Assembly: GCA_017549335.1 (NCBI GenBank) | Contig: JAFYVB010000036.1 | Span: 1 to 64,000 of the forward strand | Direction: 5' to 3' | Source of the DNA: Clostridia bacterium | Lineage (GTDB): Bacteria > Bacillota > Clostridia > Christensenellales > Aristaeellaceae | Length of the DNA stretch: 64,000 bases | Part shown: positions 57,405 through 64,000 of the stretch, piece by piece | How positions within the stretch are numbered: the stretch's first letter is position 1 | Layout: each line of letters starts with the position of its first letter | The notes under the pieces: model-generated | Database searches by the model: none | Told to the model about the DNA's origin: nothing | Seen by the model: the letters and a program-made list of their open reading frames with translations, nothing else | Program-made: the position numbers and the translations under genes

Positions 57405-58320
57405 TTTTGACAAGGCATTTTCCATGTTCGCGATGAAGTGGTTCAAGGATCATGCCAAGGACTATAAGAATTACGACGCCATGGAAGCAGCCATGCCCGA
57501 CGTGTATGCCGTTTTTCTGGATACGCCTGCCGATTTTCTGGCGCATCAGAAGCCCGGCGAGTATTTTGAAGCGTATGACGACGCCAAGATGCTCATTGAC
57601 TGGATGGAGGACTACTTCAAGCAGCGTGTGCCCGTGCCGGATATGCTGCTCAACCGCATCGTAACGCTGGGCGAAGACGCTGAGCGCCGTTTGGTTGCCA
57701 TGCTCAAAAAAGAGCGCACCCCGCAGGAAGCGCGCATGACCGCGGTATCCCTGCTGCAGGAGCTGGTCAGCACCCAGCCTATGGATCTGTACATTGAATG
57801 GCAGAAAAACCGTCAGGCCGATGACGAACTGTGCGACGCGGCGGCCGAAAGTCTGGCGCAGATGGGCACACAGGCTGTTGAGGCCATGCTCAAAGCGCTG
57901 CCCGAGTGCAATGATTTCGGCTGCGAGGCGCTGTGCGGTGTGTTGTCCTATTATCCCGATGAAAGCGGCGAAGTGCTGAAGCACCTTCTCCGTCTGATCC
58001 GCAAGGAGAATGCCAATATCGCTGTGCTGGCGGGCTATCTGGGCCGTCTCGGCGATGAAAAAGCGCTGGAAACGCTGATTGAGCTGTCCCTTGACGGCGA
58101 CGTTTCCTACCTCGATTACATCGAGCTGCGCTCTGCCATTGAGACGCTGGGCGGCGATGCTCCCGAGCGTGAATTTGACGAAAGCGATCCCGAATACGAG
58201 GCGATGGCACGGCTTCAGATGCCCTTCCACAAGAACAATGCGGAAGCGGATGAAGATCCCGATTCTCCCGATGCGCCTGAAATTCCCGACGGACCTGTGG
58301 ATGGAGAATATCTGCAATGA
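57391..58320 (+). CDS. HEAT-like repeat protein with acidic C-terminus
   Basis: 309 residues from the ATG at 57391 (AGGAGG 9 bases upstream). The middle contains HEAT/Armadillo-like alpha repeats, for example AERRLVAMLKKERTPQEARM, ADDELCDAAAESLAQMGTQA and IAVLAGYLGRLGDEKALETL, and the last ~50 residues are acidic and Pro-rich (ADEDPDSPDAPEIPDGPVDG). No catalytic motif. It overlaps both neighbours (14 bp and 4 bp), so its synthesis is coupled to theirs. Function unknown, presumably a binding scaffold. Confidence 0.72.
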   Translation: MKCIDFDKAFSMFAMKWFKDHAKDYKNYDAMEAAMPDVYAVFLDTPADFLAHQKPGEYFEAYDDAKMLIDWMEDYFKQRVPVPDMLLNRIVTLGEDAERRLVAMLKKERTPQEARMTAVSLLQELVSTQPMDLYIEWQKNRQADDELCDAAAESLAQMGTQAVEAMLKALPECNDFGCEALCGVLSYYPDESGEVLKHLLRLIRKENANIAVLAGYLGRLGDEKALETLIELSLDGDVSYLDYIELRSAIETLGGDAPEREFDESDPEYEAMARLQMPFHKNNAEADEDPDSPDAPEIPDGPVDGEYLQ

Positions 58321-60212
58321 TCTGTGAACGCTGCAGAAAAGAAGCGACAAACGGCGCGCATATGTGCCCGCACTGCGGTGCGCCGCTGCGCCCTTCCAGG
58401 GGGCAGAGCGGTTCTGCCGCCATGCGTCAGGGCAGAACCTACGAGCCGACGCCGGTGTATCAGCCGCCGGTCGATCCCGAAAACGTGCTGCAGGATACGC
58501 TCAGCGGCAGCCGTTATCATGCGTCCGAAAATCCTTCCCGTCAGCAGCGGGAACGCCGTGCGCAGCCTGCCCGATCCCAAAGCAGGCGCCATGTGTCCCG
58601 TCACGCCCGTGCCGCCGTTACGGCGAAGCAGGGCAAGAATGCCATGAACCGCAGCGTCAATACCGCTATGCTGATTGCGGTGCTGCTTTGCATCCTCATG
58701 ATTGCGGCGGTGGCGCTGTTTATCGTGGCCATCCGTACGACGCCGGGGCATATGTTCCTGATGAACGCCGTACAGGGGGATGAAGAGAAGGAAGCAAAGG
58801 TCGTTGTGATGATCGGTGAGGAAGCGGCAGCCAAAACGCTGTGGAAGATTGGCACCGATCTGATCGACCAGGGCTATATCGACCGATCCATCGAAACCTA
58901 TCAGCGCGCCTATGAAATGTATCCCGATATTGACGGGCTGTATGAGTATCTGCTGATGCTGGCGGAAGCCTATGAAGCGGGCGGCAGAATGAGCGACGCT
59001 GAGGGCGTATATCATCAGCTGTATACGCAGGTGGATAAAAAGAATCCCATGGCCTATCGCTATGCCATTTCCATCATGATGGATCAGGAGCGTCTGTTTG
59101 AAGCCACTGACCTGATGAAGCTGGCTTTTGAGAATACGGGCGAAATGAGCTTTAAATCCCAGCGTGATCAGCTGGTGCCCCAGGCGCCTACCGCTTCTCT
59201 GAGCGCAGGCCAGTACAAGATCGATCAGGTCACCGAGCTGCTCTCGCCTCAGGGATACGATATTTATTATCTGATCAACGATACCGAAAGCGAGCTGCCC
59301 GAAGGCGGCAGGCTGTATACCGATCCCATCAAAATGCCGGAAGGCACGTATAATATCCGTGCCGTGTGCGTATCAACTGCGCTGATCAGCGATGAAGTGA
59401 CCATCAAGTACACGATTTCGCTGCCTTCGCCCGGTGCGCCGAAAGCCAGGCTTGCCCCCGGCGAGTATGACCGCCAGCAGCGCGTTTATCTGTACGCGGT
59501 GGATGAAAACGGCAAGCAGAGTACGCTGGAAAAAGAGAAGCTGACCGTCTATTACACCATTGACGGCACGGTGCCCAACAGCGATTCGCCCATTTATACC
59601 AATGAAGGCATCCTGCTGCCCGGCGGTCGCGTGAAGCTGCGCGCCGTATCGGTGAATGAGCACGGCAAGGTATCCAACGAGCTGCTGATGGAGTATCGCA
59701 TCAACGTGAAGTTCAAGAATTTCTTCCGCGATACGGAGGATCAGTTCAAGAACTTTACCGTGGGCAAGACCACTTATGAGCAGTTCAGGAAGACCTATGG
59801 CGCAGGCGAGGCGGAAGAGATCGCCGACAGCAATGTGATCAGCGGAAAGGCCATCAAGGTAACCTATGACTGGGGCGAAGCGCGTTTTGTCAAGGATGGC
59901 GAAGGGCTGTATTACGTCCGCACCAACGCTTCTTCCATGACGGGACCGCGCAATTCCAAAGTGGGTATGGAGCTGGATGACCTTACGGCGCTGTTCCGCG
60001 ATATGGGTCAGGTGGCCAATGCAAAGGGCAACCGCAGCCTTTACTGGGACGAGTATACCGGCGCGGGCAAGTACTGGAAGGAAACGGATGAGCTTGCCCG
60101 GGTGGAGTATACGTATCTGCGTGAGGATGGCGGCGAAACGCTGCTGACCTACCGTATTAAAAACGGAAAAGTCGTTGAGATCAGCATGATGATCTCCGGC
60201 GGCGAAGTATAA
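58317..60212 (+). CDS. Zinc-ribbon, membrane-anchored protein with chitobiase C-terminal-like domains
   Basis: 631 residues. Order: zinc ribbon CERCRKEATNGAHMCPHCG (~3-21), a basic disordered stretch, one membrane helix (MLIAVLLCILMIAAVALFIV, ~119-138), TPR-like helices (~175-280), two beta domains of the CHB_HEX_C_1 type (IYYLINDTESELPEGG...YTD near 319-345 and VYYTIDGTVPNSDSPIYTN near 421-439), and a C-terminal domain of SmpA-like appearance (KTTYEQFRKTYGAGEAEEI). Cytoplasmic ribbon, extracellular repeats. Probably a surface or envelope component; the ligand is unknown. Last gene of the chain that starts at 53989. Confidence 0.82.
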   Translation: MICERCRKEATNGAHMCPHCGAPLRPSRGQSGSAAMRQGRTYEPTPVYQPPVDPENVLQDTLSGSRYHASENPSRQQRERRAQPARSQSRRHVSRHARAAVTAKQGKNAMNRSVNTAMLIAVLLCILMIAAVALFIVAIRTTPGHMFLMNAVQGDEEKEAKVVVMIGEEAAAKTLWKIGTDLIDQGYIDRSIETYQRAYEMYPDIDGLYEYLLMLAEAYEAGGRMSDAEGVYHQLYTQVDKKNPMAYRYAISIMMDQERLFEATDLMKLAFENTGEMSFKSQRDQLVPQAPTASLSAGQYKIDQVTELLSPQGYDIYYLINDTESELPEGGRLYTDPIKMPEGTYNIRAVCVSTALISDEVTIKYTISLPSPGAPKARLAPGEYDRQQRVYLYAVDENGKQSTLEKEKLTVYYTIDGTVPNSDSPIYTNEGILLPGGRVKLRAVSVNEHGKVSNELLMEYRINVKFKNFFRDTEDQFKNFTVGKTTYEQFRKTYGAGEAEEIADSNVISGKAIKVTYDWGEARFVKDGEGLYYVRTNASSMTGPRNSKVGMELDDLTALFRDMGQVANAKGNRSLYWDEYTGAGKYWKETDELARVEYTYLREDGGETLLTYRIKNGKVVEISMMISGGEV

Positions 60213-60222
60213 TACAGAACTT

Positions 60223-60262
60223 CACGGGAAATGCGGCAAAACGCTGCGTTTCCCGTGTTCTT
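60223..60262 (+). terminator. Terminator of the hslO-containing operon
   Basis: Arms CACGGGAAATGC (60223-60234) and GCGTTTCCCGTG (60246-60257) with one G-T pair; followed by TTCTTT. The next gene starts 13 bases later, so no promoter fits between and partial read-through is likely. Confidence 0.75.
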
Positions 60263-60274
60263 TGGGAGAGAACG

Positions 60275-60961
60275 ATGTTTTTGAATCGGCTCCTGCCGCT
60301 GCGGGATGAAAAATACGCGGCTTTTCAGAGAAAACTGCTGCCGACGGTGAAGGCTGATCTGATTCTCGGCGTGCGTACGCCCGCGCTGCGTGAACGGACA
60401 AGGGAAATAAAAAATACGCAGGAAGCTGAAATGTTTCTTTCTGCGCTGCCCCATAAAACCTTTGAAGAAAACCAGCTGCATGCCTTTCTTATCGCCGAAA
60501 TAACGAATTTTGAAGAGGCTTTGCACGCGGTGAATGCCTTTTTGCCCTATGTGGATAACTGGGCTACCTGCGACCAATTGCGCCCCAAAGCATTCAAAAA
60601 AGAAAAAGAGCGGCTGCTGAGTGCCATTAACGTCTGGTTGTGCTCAGAGCATCCGTATACGATTCGCTTTGGCATCGAAATGCTGATGTGCCATTTTATG
60701 GATGAAGCCTTTGACACGGCGCATCTTGGACAGGTGGCTGCGGTCACATCGCAGGCGTATTATGTAAAAATGATGACTGCGTGGTACTTTGCTACGGCGT
60801 TGACCAAACAGTACGATGCCGCGCTGCCCTATATTGAAAACAGGCTGCTGGATCCATGGACGCACAACAAAGCCATTCAGAAGGCGCGGGAAAGCCGCTG
60901 CATTCCTCAGGAAAGAAAGGAGCATCTTGCATCCTGCAGGGTGAGGGATATACAGATATGA
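60275..60961 (+). CDS. DNA alkylation repair (AlkD-like) protein
   Basis: 228 residues, all-helical HEAT-like fold of the AlkD family of DNA glycosylases for bulky or charged alkyl bases. Seen: LILGVRTPALRERTREI (~31-47), the WATCDQLRPKAF segment (~95-106; W-D-x-x-D in many relatives) and FGIEMLMCHFMDEAF. Conserved catalytic Asp appears as the D in CDQL. GGGAGAG precedes the ATG. Overlaps the nucleotidyltransferase gene by 4 bp. Family call is good; activity not provable from sequence. Confidence 0.85.
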   Translation: MFLNRLLPLRDEKYAAFQRKLLPTVKADLILGVRTPALRERTREIKNTQEAEMFLSALPHKTFEENQLHAFLIAEITNFEEALHAVNAFLPYVDNWATCDQLRPKAFKKEKERLLSAINVWLCSEHPYTIRFGIEMLMCHFMDEAFDTAHLGQVAAVTSQAYYVKMMTAWYFATALTKQYDAALPYIENRLLDPWTHNKAIQKARESRCIPQERKEHLASCRVRDIQI

Positions 60962-61737
60962 CAGATGAAAAACGGGCGTGGCTGCTGCTGGAAGAGATCA
61001 AAGACGCCTGTATTGATATTCTGGGCGACCGGCTGACGGGGATTTACGTTCACGGTTCGCTGGCGTTCGGCTGTTTTACATGGGCGACGGGCGATATCGA
61101 TTTTCTGATTGTTGCGCAGCATGAAATGACACAGGCGGAAAAGGAAGCGCTTATTCGGCTTTTGCTGGGTGCAGAAGACCGTGCGCCGTCAAAAGGGTTT
61201 GAAATGAGCGTGATGCGACGGCAGGATTGCGAAGCGTTTGTGCATCCTGCGCCTTACGAACTGCATTATTCCAAGGCGTACCGAAGGGAATACCAGGAGG
61301 ATCTCTCTTTCTGGTGCCGCAAAATGTGCGGCGTGGATGAAGACCTTGCAGCGCATATAACGGTGCTGAAGGCGGTGGGAAAAACGCTGTATGGCCCGCC
61401 TCTGGAGCAAGTGTTCGGCGATGTGCCACCGCGGGATTACCTCAAAAGCATTCTCTTTGACGTGGAAAATGCGCGGGAGGATGTTTGGGAGAATCCGGTG
61501 TATGTCACGCTGAATTTGTGCCGTGTGCTTGGGTATATGAAGGAGCGGCTTGTGCTGTCCAAGAAGACGGGCGCGCTGTGGGGGATGGAGAATCTGCCGT
61601 CATCCTGCCGCACGCTGATCCGAGGGGCGCTTGCGTGCTACGAAGGAAATAAATGTGAAATCAATTTGCAGCAGGCTGCGGATTTTGCGGATTACGCCTT
61701 GCGGCAAATTGAAAAAATGACGCAAAATGACACCTGA
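60958..61737 (+). CDS. Aminoglycoside adenylyltransferase-like nucleotidyltransferase
   Basis: 259 residues from the ATG at 60958, overlapping the previous stop by 4 bp. N-terminal nucleotidyltransferase fold: GIYVHGSLAFGCFTWATGDIDFLIV (~27-51; the G-S pair and D-x-D are the metal/ATP site) and a helical C-terminal domain with PVYVTLNLCRVLGYMKERLVLSKKTGALW (~181-209), as in AadA and ANT(9) enzymes. Relatives adenylate streptomycin or spectinomycin, but most chromosomal homologues are untested. It could be a native enzyme with another substrate. Linkage to a DNA repair gene gives no clue. Confidence 0.82.
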   Translation: MTDEKRAWLLLEEIKDACIDILGDRLTGIYVHGSLAFGCFTWATGDIDFLIVAQHEMTQAEKEALIRLLLGAEDRAPSKGFEMSVMRRQDCEAFVHPAPYELHYSKAYRREYQEDLSFWCRKMCGVDEDLAAHITVLKAVGKTLYGPPLEQVFGDVPPRDYLKSILFDVENAREDVWENPVYVTLNLCRVLGYMKERLVLSKKTGALWGMENLPSSCRTLIRGALACYEGNKCEINLQQAADFADYALRQIEKMTQNDT

Positions 61738-61753
61738 ACAGCTCGATTGTGTA

Positions 61754-61782
61754 TTGACGAGCACAACAGATGAACGTACAAT
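61754..61782 (+). promoter_or_regulatory. Promoter of the sugar isomerase gene
   Basis: TTGACG (61754-61759), 17 bp, TACAAT (61777-61782). Confidence 0.75.
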
Positions 61783-61835
61783 AAGAGAAAGAGAAAAATA
61801 TAAACCCGTTTTGCGGTTACAAGGAGGAAATATCA

Positions 61836-62825
61836 ATGAAGCGTCCTGTCAATATCTGCTCCGGTCAGTTCGGCGATCTGCCGCTGGAGGAACTGTGCCG
61901 CGTCATGCATGAAATCGGCTACAACGGCATCGAAATCGCCACGCAGGCGCATCTGGATGTTCGCCGCGCCATCGAAAGTGAAGAATACCGTAACGAAGTG
62001 CTGGGCACCTTGGCCAAGTACGATATGCATATTGGCGCCATTTCTGCCCATCTGATCGGTCAGTGTGTGGGCGATAACTGGGATCCCCGTCTGGATAATT
62101 TTGCGCCCGCCGATTGCAAGGGCAATCCCGAAGCCATCCGCGCCTGGGCGATCGAAGAAATGAAGAATGTTGCCCGCGCCGCCAAGCTGCTGGGCGTCAA
62201 GGTCGTCACCTGCTTCCTGGGCTCTCCCATCTGGGCGTGGTGGTATTCCTTCCCGCAGACCACGCAGGAAATGGTGGATGCAGGCTTTAACAAGATCAAG
62301 GAGCTGTGGACGCCCATTTTCGACGTGTATGATGAGTGCGGTGTGAAGCTGGCGCTGGAAGTGCATCCCACCGAGATCGCCTTTGACTATTACAGCACCA
62401 AGAAATTGTTTGAAACCATCGATTACCGTCCCACGCTGGGTCTGAACTTTGACCCCAGCCATTTGCTTTGGCAGGGCGTGGATCCCCAGACCTTCCTGCA
62501 TGACTTCGCCGACCGCGTATATCACGTGCACATGAAGGACGTGAAGCTCCGCCGTGACGGCAAGGCGGGCATTCTGGGCTCTCATATCGAATTTGGTGAT
62601 ACCCGCCGCGGCTGGAACTTTGTTTCGCTGGGACACGGCGATGTGGACTTTGACGGCATCATCCGCGAGCTGAACCAGATGGGCTACCACGGCCCGCTGT
62701 GCGTGGAATGGGAAGACAGCGGCATGGACCGTATGTTCGGCGCCGAGGAAGCCTACGAATTCACCAGGAAGATCAATTTCGAGCCTTCCACCTTCGCCTT
62801 TGATTCTGCGCTCAAGCGCGACTGA
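61836..62825 (+). CDS. Sugar phosphate isomerase/epimerase (AP-endonuclease-2 fold)
   Basis: 329 residues of the xylose-isomerase-like TIM barrel. Metal-ligand pattern: GYNGIEIATQAHLD near 28-41, LALEVHPTEIAFDYY (Glu ~173), LGLNFDPSHLLWQG (Asp/His ~208-211), VYHVHMKDVKL and LCVEWEDSG (Glu ~290). Similar proteins isomerise inosose, hydroxypyruvate, or act on keto-sugars. AAGGAGG lies 9-10 bases before the ATG. Single-gene unit with promoter and terminator. It may cooperate with the Gfo/Idh/MocA and flavoprotein operon at 11-15.6 kb, since such enzymes often work together; that is inference. Confidence 0.88.
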   Translation: MKRPVNICSGQFGDLPLEELCRVMHEIGYNGIEIATQAHLDVRRAIESEEYRNEVLGTLAKYDMHIGAISAHLIGQCVGDNWDPRLDNFAPADCKGNPEAIRAWAIEEMKNVARAAKLLGVKVVTCFLGSPIWAWWYSFPQTTQEMVDAGFNKIKELWTPIFDVYDECGVKLALEVHPTEIAFDYYSTKKLFETIDYRPTLGLNFDPSHLLWQGVDPQTFLHDFADRVYHVHMKDVKLRRDGKAGILGSHIEFGDTRRGWNFVSLGHGDVDFDGIIRELNQMGYHGPLCVEWEDSGMDRMFGAEEAYEFTRKINFEPSTFAFDSALKRD

Positions 62826-62835
62826 TGACAAAAGA

Positions 62836-62867
62836 AAACCGCTCCGATGGATCAGGGCGGTTTTTTT
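62836..62867. terminator. Terminator between the isomerase and the metallopeptidase
   Basis: Arms AAACCGCTC (62836-62844) and GGGCGGTTT (62855-62863) with one G-T pair, then TTTTTTT. Reaches the stop of the convergent gene at 62866. Confidence 0.85.
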
Positions 62868-63423
62868 ATTTGGGCAGCCGGCGGATCAGTGATTCGCCGT
62901 TTTCTTTCAGCCATTTTTGCTGCAGCTTGTAACCTGGAAGGAGTCTTTTCACCTCCGCCCAGAAAGCAGGGGAATGGTTCATTTGCTTGAGATGACACAG
63001 CTCATGCACGATCACATAGTCAATGACTTCGGGCGGTGTGAGCATCAGCAGACAGTTGAAATTCAGATGGCCTTTGCCGGAACAGCTGCCCCAGCGGGTG
63101 CGCTGGCAGCGGATGGTGATGCGTCCGCAGGGGACGCCCAGCCTATGGGCAAAGAATTCCACACGTGGAGGAAGAAGCGTACGCGCACGACAGACGAGGG
63201 CGTCGATTTCCTGCGGGGTAAAGGGCGTGACGGCAGGCTTGTTCTGAAGATCGAGCAGTTTCTTTTGGATCCAATCCGCTTTGCCGGATACCATGCGCTC
63301 GACCTCAATGGAGGGCAGAAACAGGGGACAGCGCACCTCAACAAGACCCCCGTCCAAAACACGGATCGAGAGGGATTTGCGATTGCTCCTGACAACGGAA
63401 TAGGAAAAAGAAAGGGGCTGCAT
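62866..63423 (-). CDS. YgjP/SprT-type metallopeptidase (M48/DUF45 family)
   Basis: 185 residues from the ATG at 63423, with AGGAG 5-6 bases upstream; the open frame to 63573 runs through the promoter. Zinc site HELCHLKQMNHSPAFW (~137-152): H-E-x2-H, followed by the H-S-x2-F-W typical of YgjP-like proteins. Upstream blocks: SLSIRVLDGGLVEVRCP and QRTRWGSCSGKGHLNFN, both characteristic. Cytoplasmic by lack of a signal. Biological role of the family is poorly known. Single-gene unit. Confidence 0.9.
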   Translation of the reverse strand: MQPLSFSYSVVRSNRKSLSIRVLDGGLVEVRCPLFLPSIEVERMVSGKADWIQKKLLDLQNKPAVTPFTPQEIDALVCRARTLLPPRVEFFAHRLGVPCGRITIRCQRTRWGSCSGKGHLNFNCLLMLTPPEVIDYVIVHELCHLKQMNHSPAFWAEVKRLLPGYKLQQKWLKENGESLIRRLPK

Positions 63424-63477
63424 GGTATCTCCTGACAAAAAAATAATCGGACTGGTCAAAAACCGCCCAACAAATAC

Positions 63478-63506
63478 ATCATAACACAAGGAGAATCGCT
63501 TGTAAA
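63478..63506 (-). promoter_or_regulatory. Promoter of the YgjP-type peptidase gene
   Basis: Minus strand: TTTACA (63506-63501), 17 bp, TATGAT (63483-63478). Confidence 0.65.
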
Positions 63507-63605
63507 GAGGTTTGGTGCATTTTCTCCCGGTTGCTAAAAAACGGGCTTTGATAGGTGCAAAAAGTTTATGCATTCTGCCGTCTATGCAAAAATCCCCGGT
63601 TATGG

Positions 63606-63930
63606 TATATTATAGACACAAGGAAGAGGTGATACCAGTGTACAGGTAAAACCCCCGATGGTTCAGCGGAGAGTGAAATATAAGAGAAAAACTGAACCGA
63701 CAGATGGAAGCTTTCAGCAAAAAGTTTCAAGAAAACCTTCCAAGAAGTGAGAATGAAAGCGGATCGTGTAAAGAAACGATCAAGAGGGAAGAAAGCCGGA
63801 AACGACCTGAAAGAGTTCGTCTGAATCTGCAGAAAGAGAGGTTGACTACATAGTGGATATCAAGATAGCAGCGAAATAACCCTTGGCGGTCAAAGTGATT
63901 AGTTGAACCGTCAAGGGTTATTTCATTTTT
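63606..63930 (+). ncRNA. Candidate structured non-coding RNA, ~310 nt
   Basis: No supported gene lies in 63574-64000. A -10-like TATATTAT (63606-63613) is followed by a purine-rich stretch with separated stems: GGTTCAG/CTGAACC (63660-63666 with 63692-63698), TGGAAG/CTTCCA (63705-63710 with 63737-63742), AGCTTT/AAAGTT (63709-63714 with 63721-63726, alternative), and GATCGT/ACGATC (63762-63767 with 63776-63781). It ends in a strong terminator at 63874. No good -35 box is visible. Family not recognised. Confidence 0.55.
63874..63930 (+). terminator. Long terminator of the candidate RNA
   Basis: Arms AAATAACCCTTG (63874-63885) and CAAGGGTTATTT (63912-63923), extended by GCGGTCAA/TTGAACCG with a bulge; CATTTTT follows. 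Confidence 0.85.
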
Positions 63931-63961
63931 GGATTCTCTGGCCCATGGCCTTTTTTTATTG

Positions 63962-63991
63962 CAAAAAAAAAGCTCCGTCCGAAGGCGGAGC
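63962..63991 (-). terminator. Minus-strand terminator for a gene beyond the right edge
   Basis: On the minus strand GCTCCGCC (63991-63984), a TTCG tetraloop, GACGGAGC (63979-63972; one G-T pair) and a run of nine T. The gene it serves lies outside the window. A short GGCC/GGCC hairpin with a T-run at 63940-63957 faces it on the plus strand. Confidence 0.85.
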
Positions 63992-64000
63992 GTATATGCA

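Noticed and set aside
63659-63751. 30-codon basic frame, and a second ~49-codon frame from 63704, in the right-hand intergenic region
   Set aside because: No ribosome site before either start; the region is better explained by paired stems and a terminator.

Overview
The window is about 64 kb of a moderately GC-rich, low-repeat chromosome of an anaerobic Gram-positive bacterium, most likely a spore-forming member of the class Clostridia, probably from the gut. The evidence is three alpha/beta-type small acid-soluble spore proteins, an NfnAB ferredoxin:NADP oxidoreductase, a sodium-pumping oxaloacetate decarboxylase set with PEP carboxykinase, consensus TTGACA/TATAAT promoters, strong GGAGG ribosome binding sites, and tight operons ending in hairpin-plus-T-run terminators. 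Nothing in the sequence fixes a genus. I found no rRNA, tRNA, CRISPR array, complete insertion sequence or prophage.

Region by region. 1-4.4 kb: the end of pckA followed by a membrane decarboxylase operon (gamma, biotin carrier, beta, alpha). 4.4-7.4 kb: a PadR regulator with two DUF2812 proteins behind a striking operator/repeat leader, then two flavodoxin-like proteins. 7.4-11.1 kb: nfnAB diverging from a minimal Tat export operon. 11.2-17.0 kb: a Gfo/Idh/MocA oxidoreductase with two flavoproteins, then an orphan decarboxylase beta subunit with a 42-residue gamma-like protein. 17.1-20.1 kb: a DUF2185 protein, a radical SAM protein, an XRE repressor, a zinc-ribbon membrane protein and a 169-bp fold-back repeat. 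20.1-27.8 kb: pepF, DUF2461, phosphohexomutase, transketolase, murC. 27.9-35.4 kb: secreted phosphodiester glycosidase, a metal sensor and metal-exporting ATPase, araD, a phosphoesterase, an EamA transporter and a chromate transporter pair. 35.5-39.2 kb: an amino-acid ABC transporter controlled by a lysine riboswitch, with a LysR regulator upstream. 39.3-45.4 kb: holin-like protein, two spore proteins, xpt, a large membrane-anchored beta-propeller protein, glpK. 45.5-48.2 kb: asd-dapA-dapB. 48.3-52.7 kb: MoxR / DUF58 / transglutaminase operon. 52.9-60.2 kb: membrane protein, then a spore protein, methyltransferase, hslO and three repeat or membrane proteins in one chain. 60.3-64 kb: DNA alkylation repair, nucleotidyltransferase, sugar isomerase, YgjP-type peptidase, and a 300-nt gene-free stretch that looks like a structured RNA.

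Several parts make sense together. PEP carboxykinase and the Na+ pump handle oxaloacetate, and NfnAB balances ferredoxin, NADH and NADPH. Lysine supply is covered twice: by a transporter switched by a lysine-binding leader RNA and by the first three enzymes after aspartyl phosphate. Many gene starts chosen here lie downstream of the longest open frame because a GGAGG-like site sits 5-9 bases before the internal start. Promoter and terminator calls rest on visual matching only.
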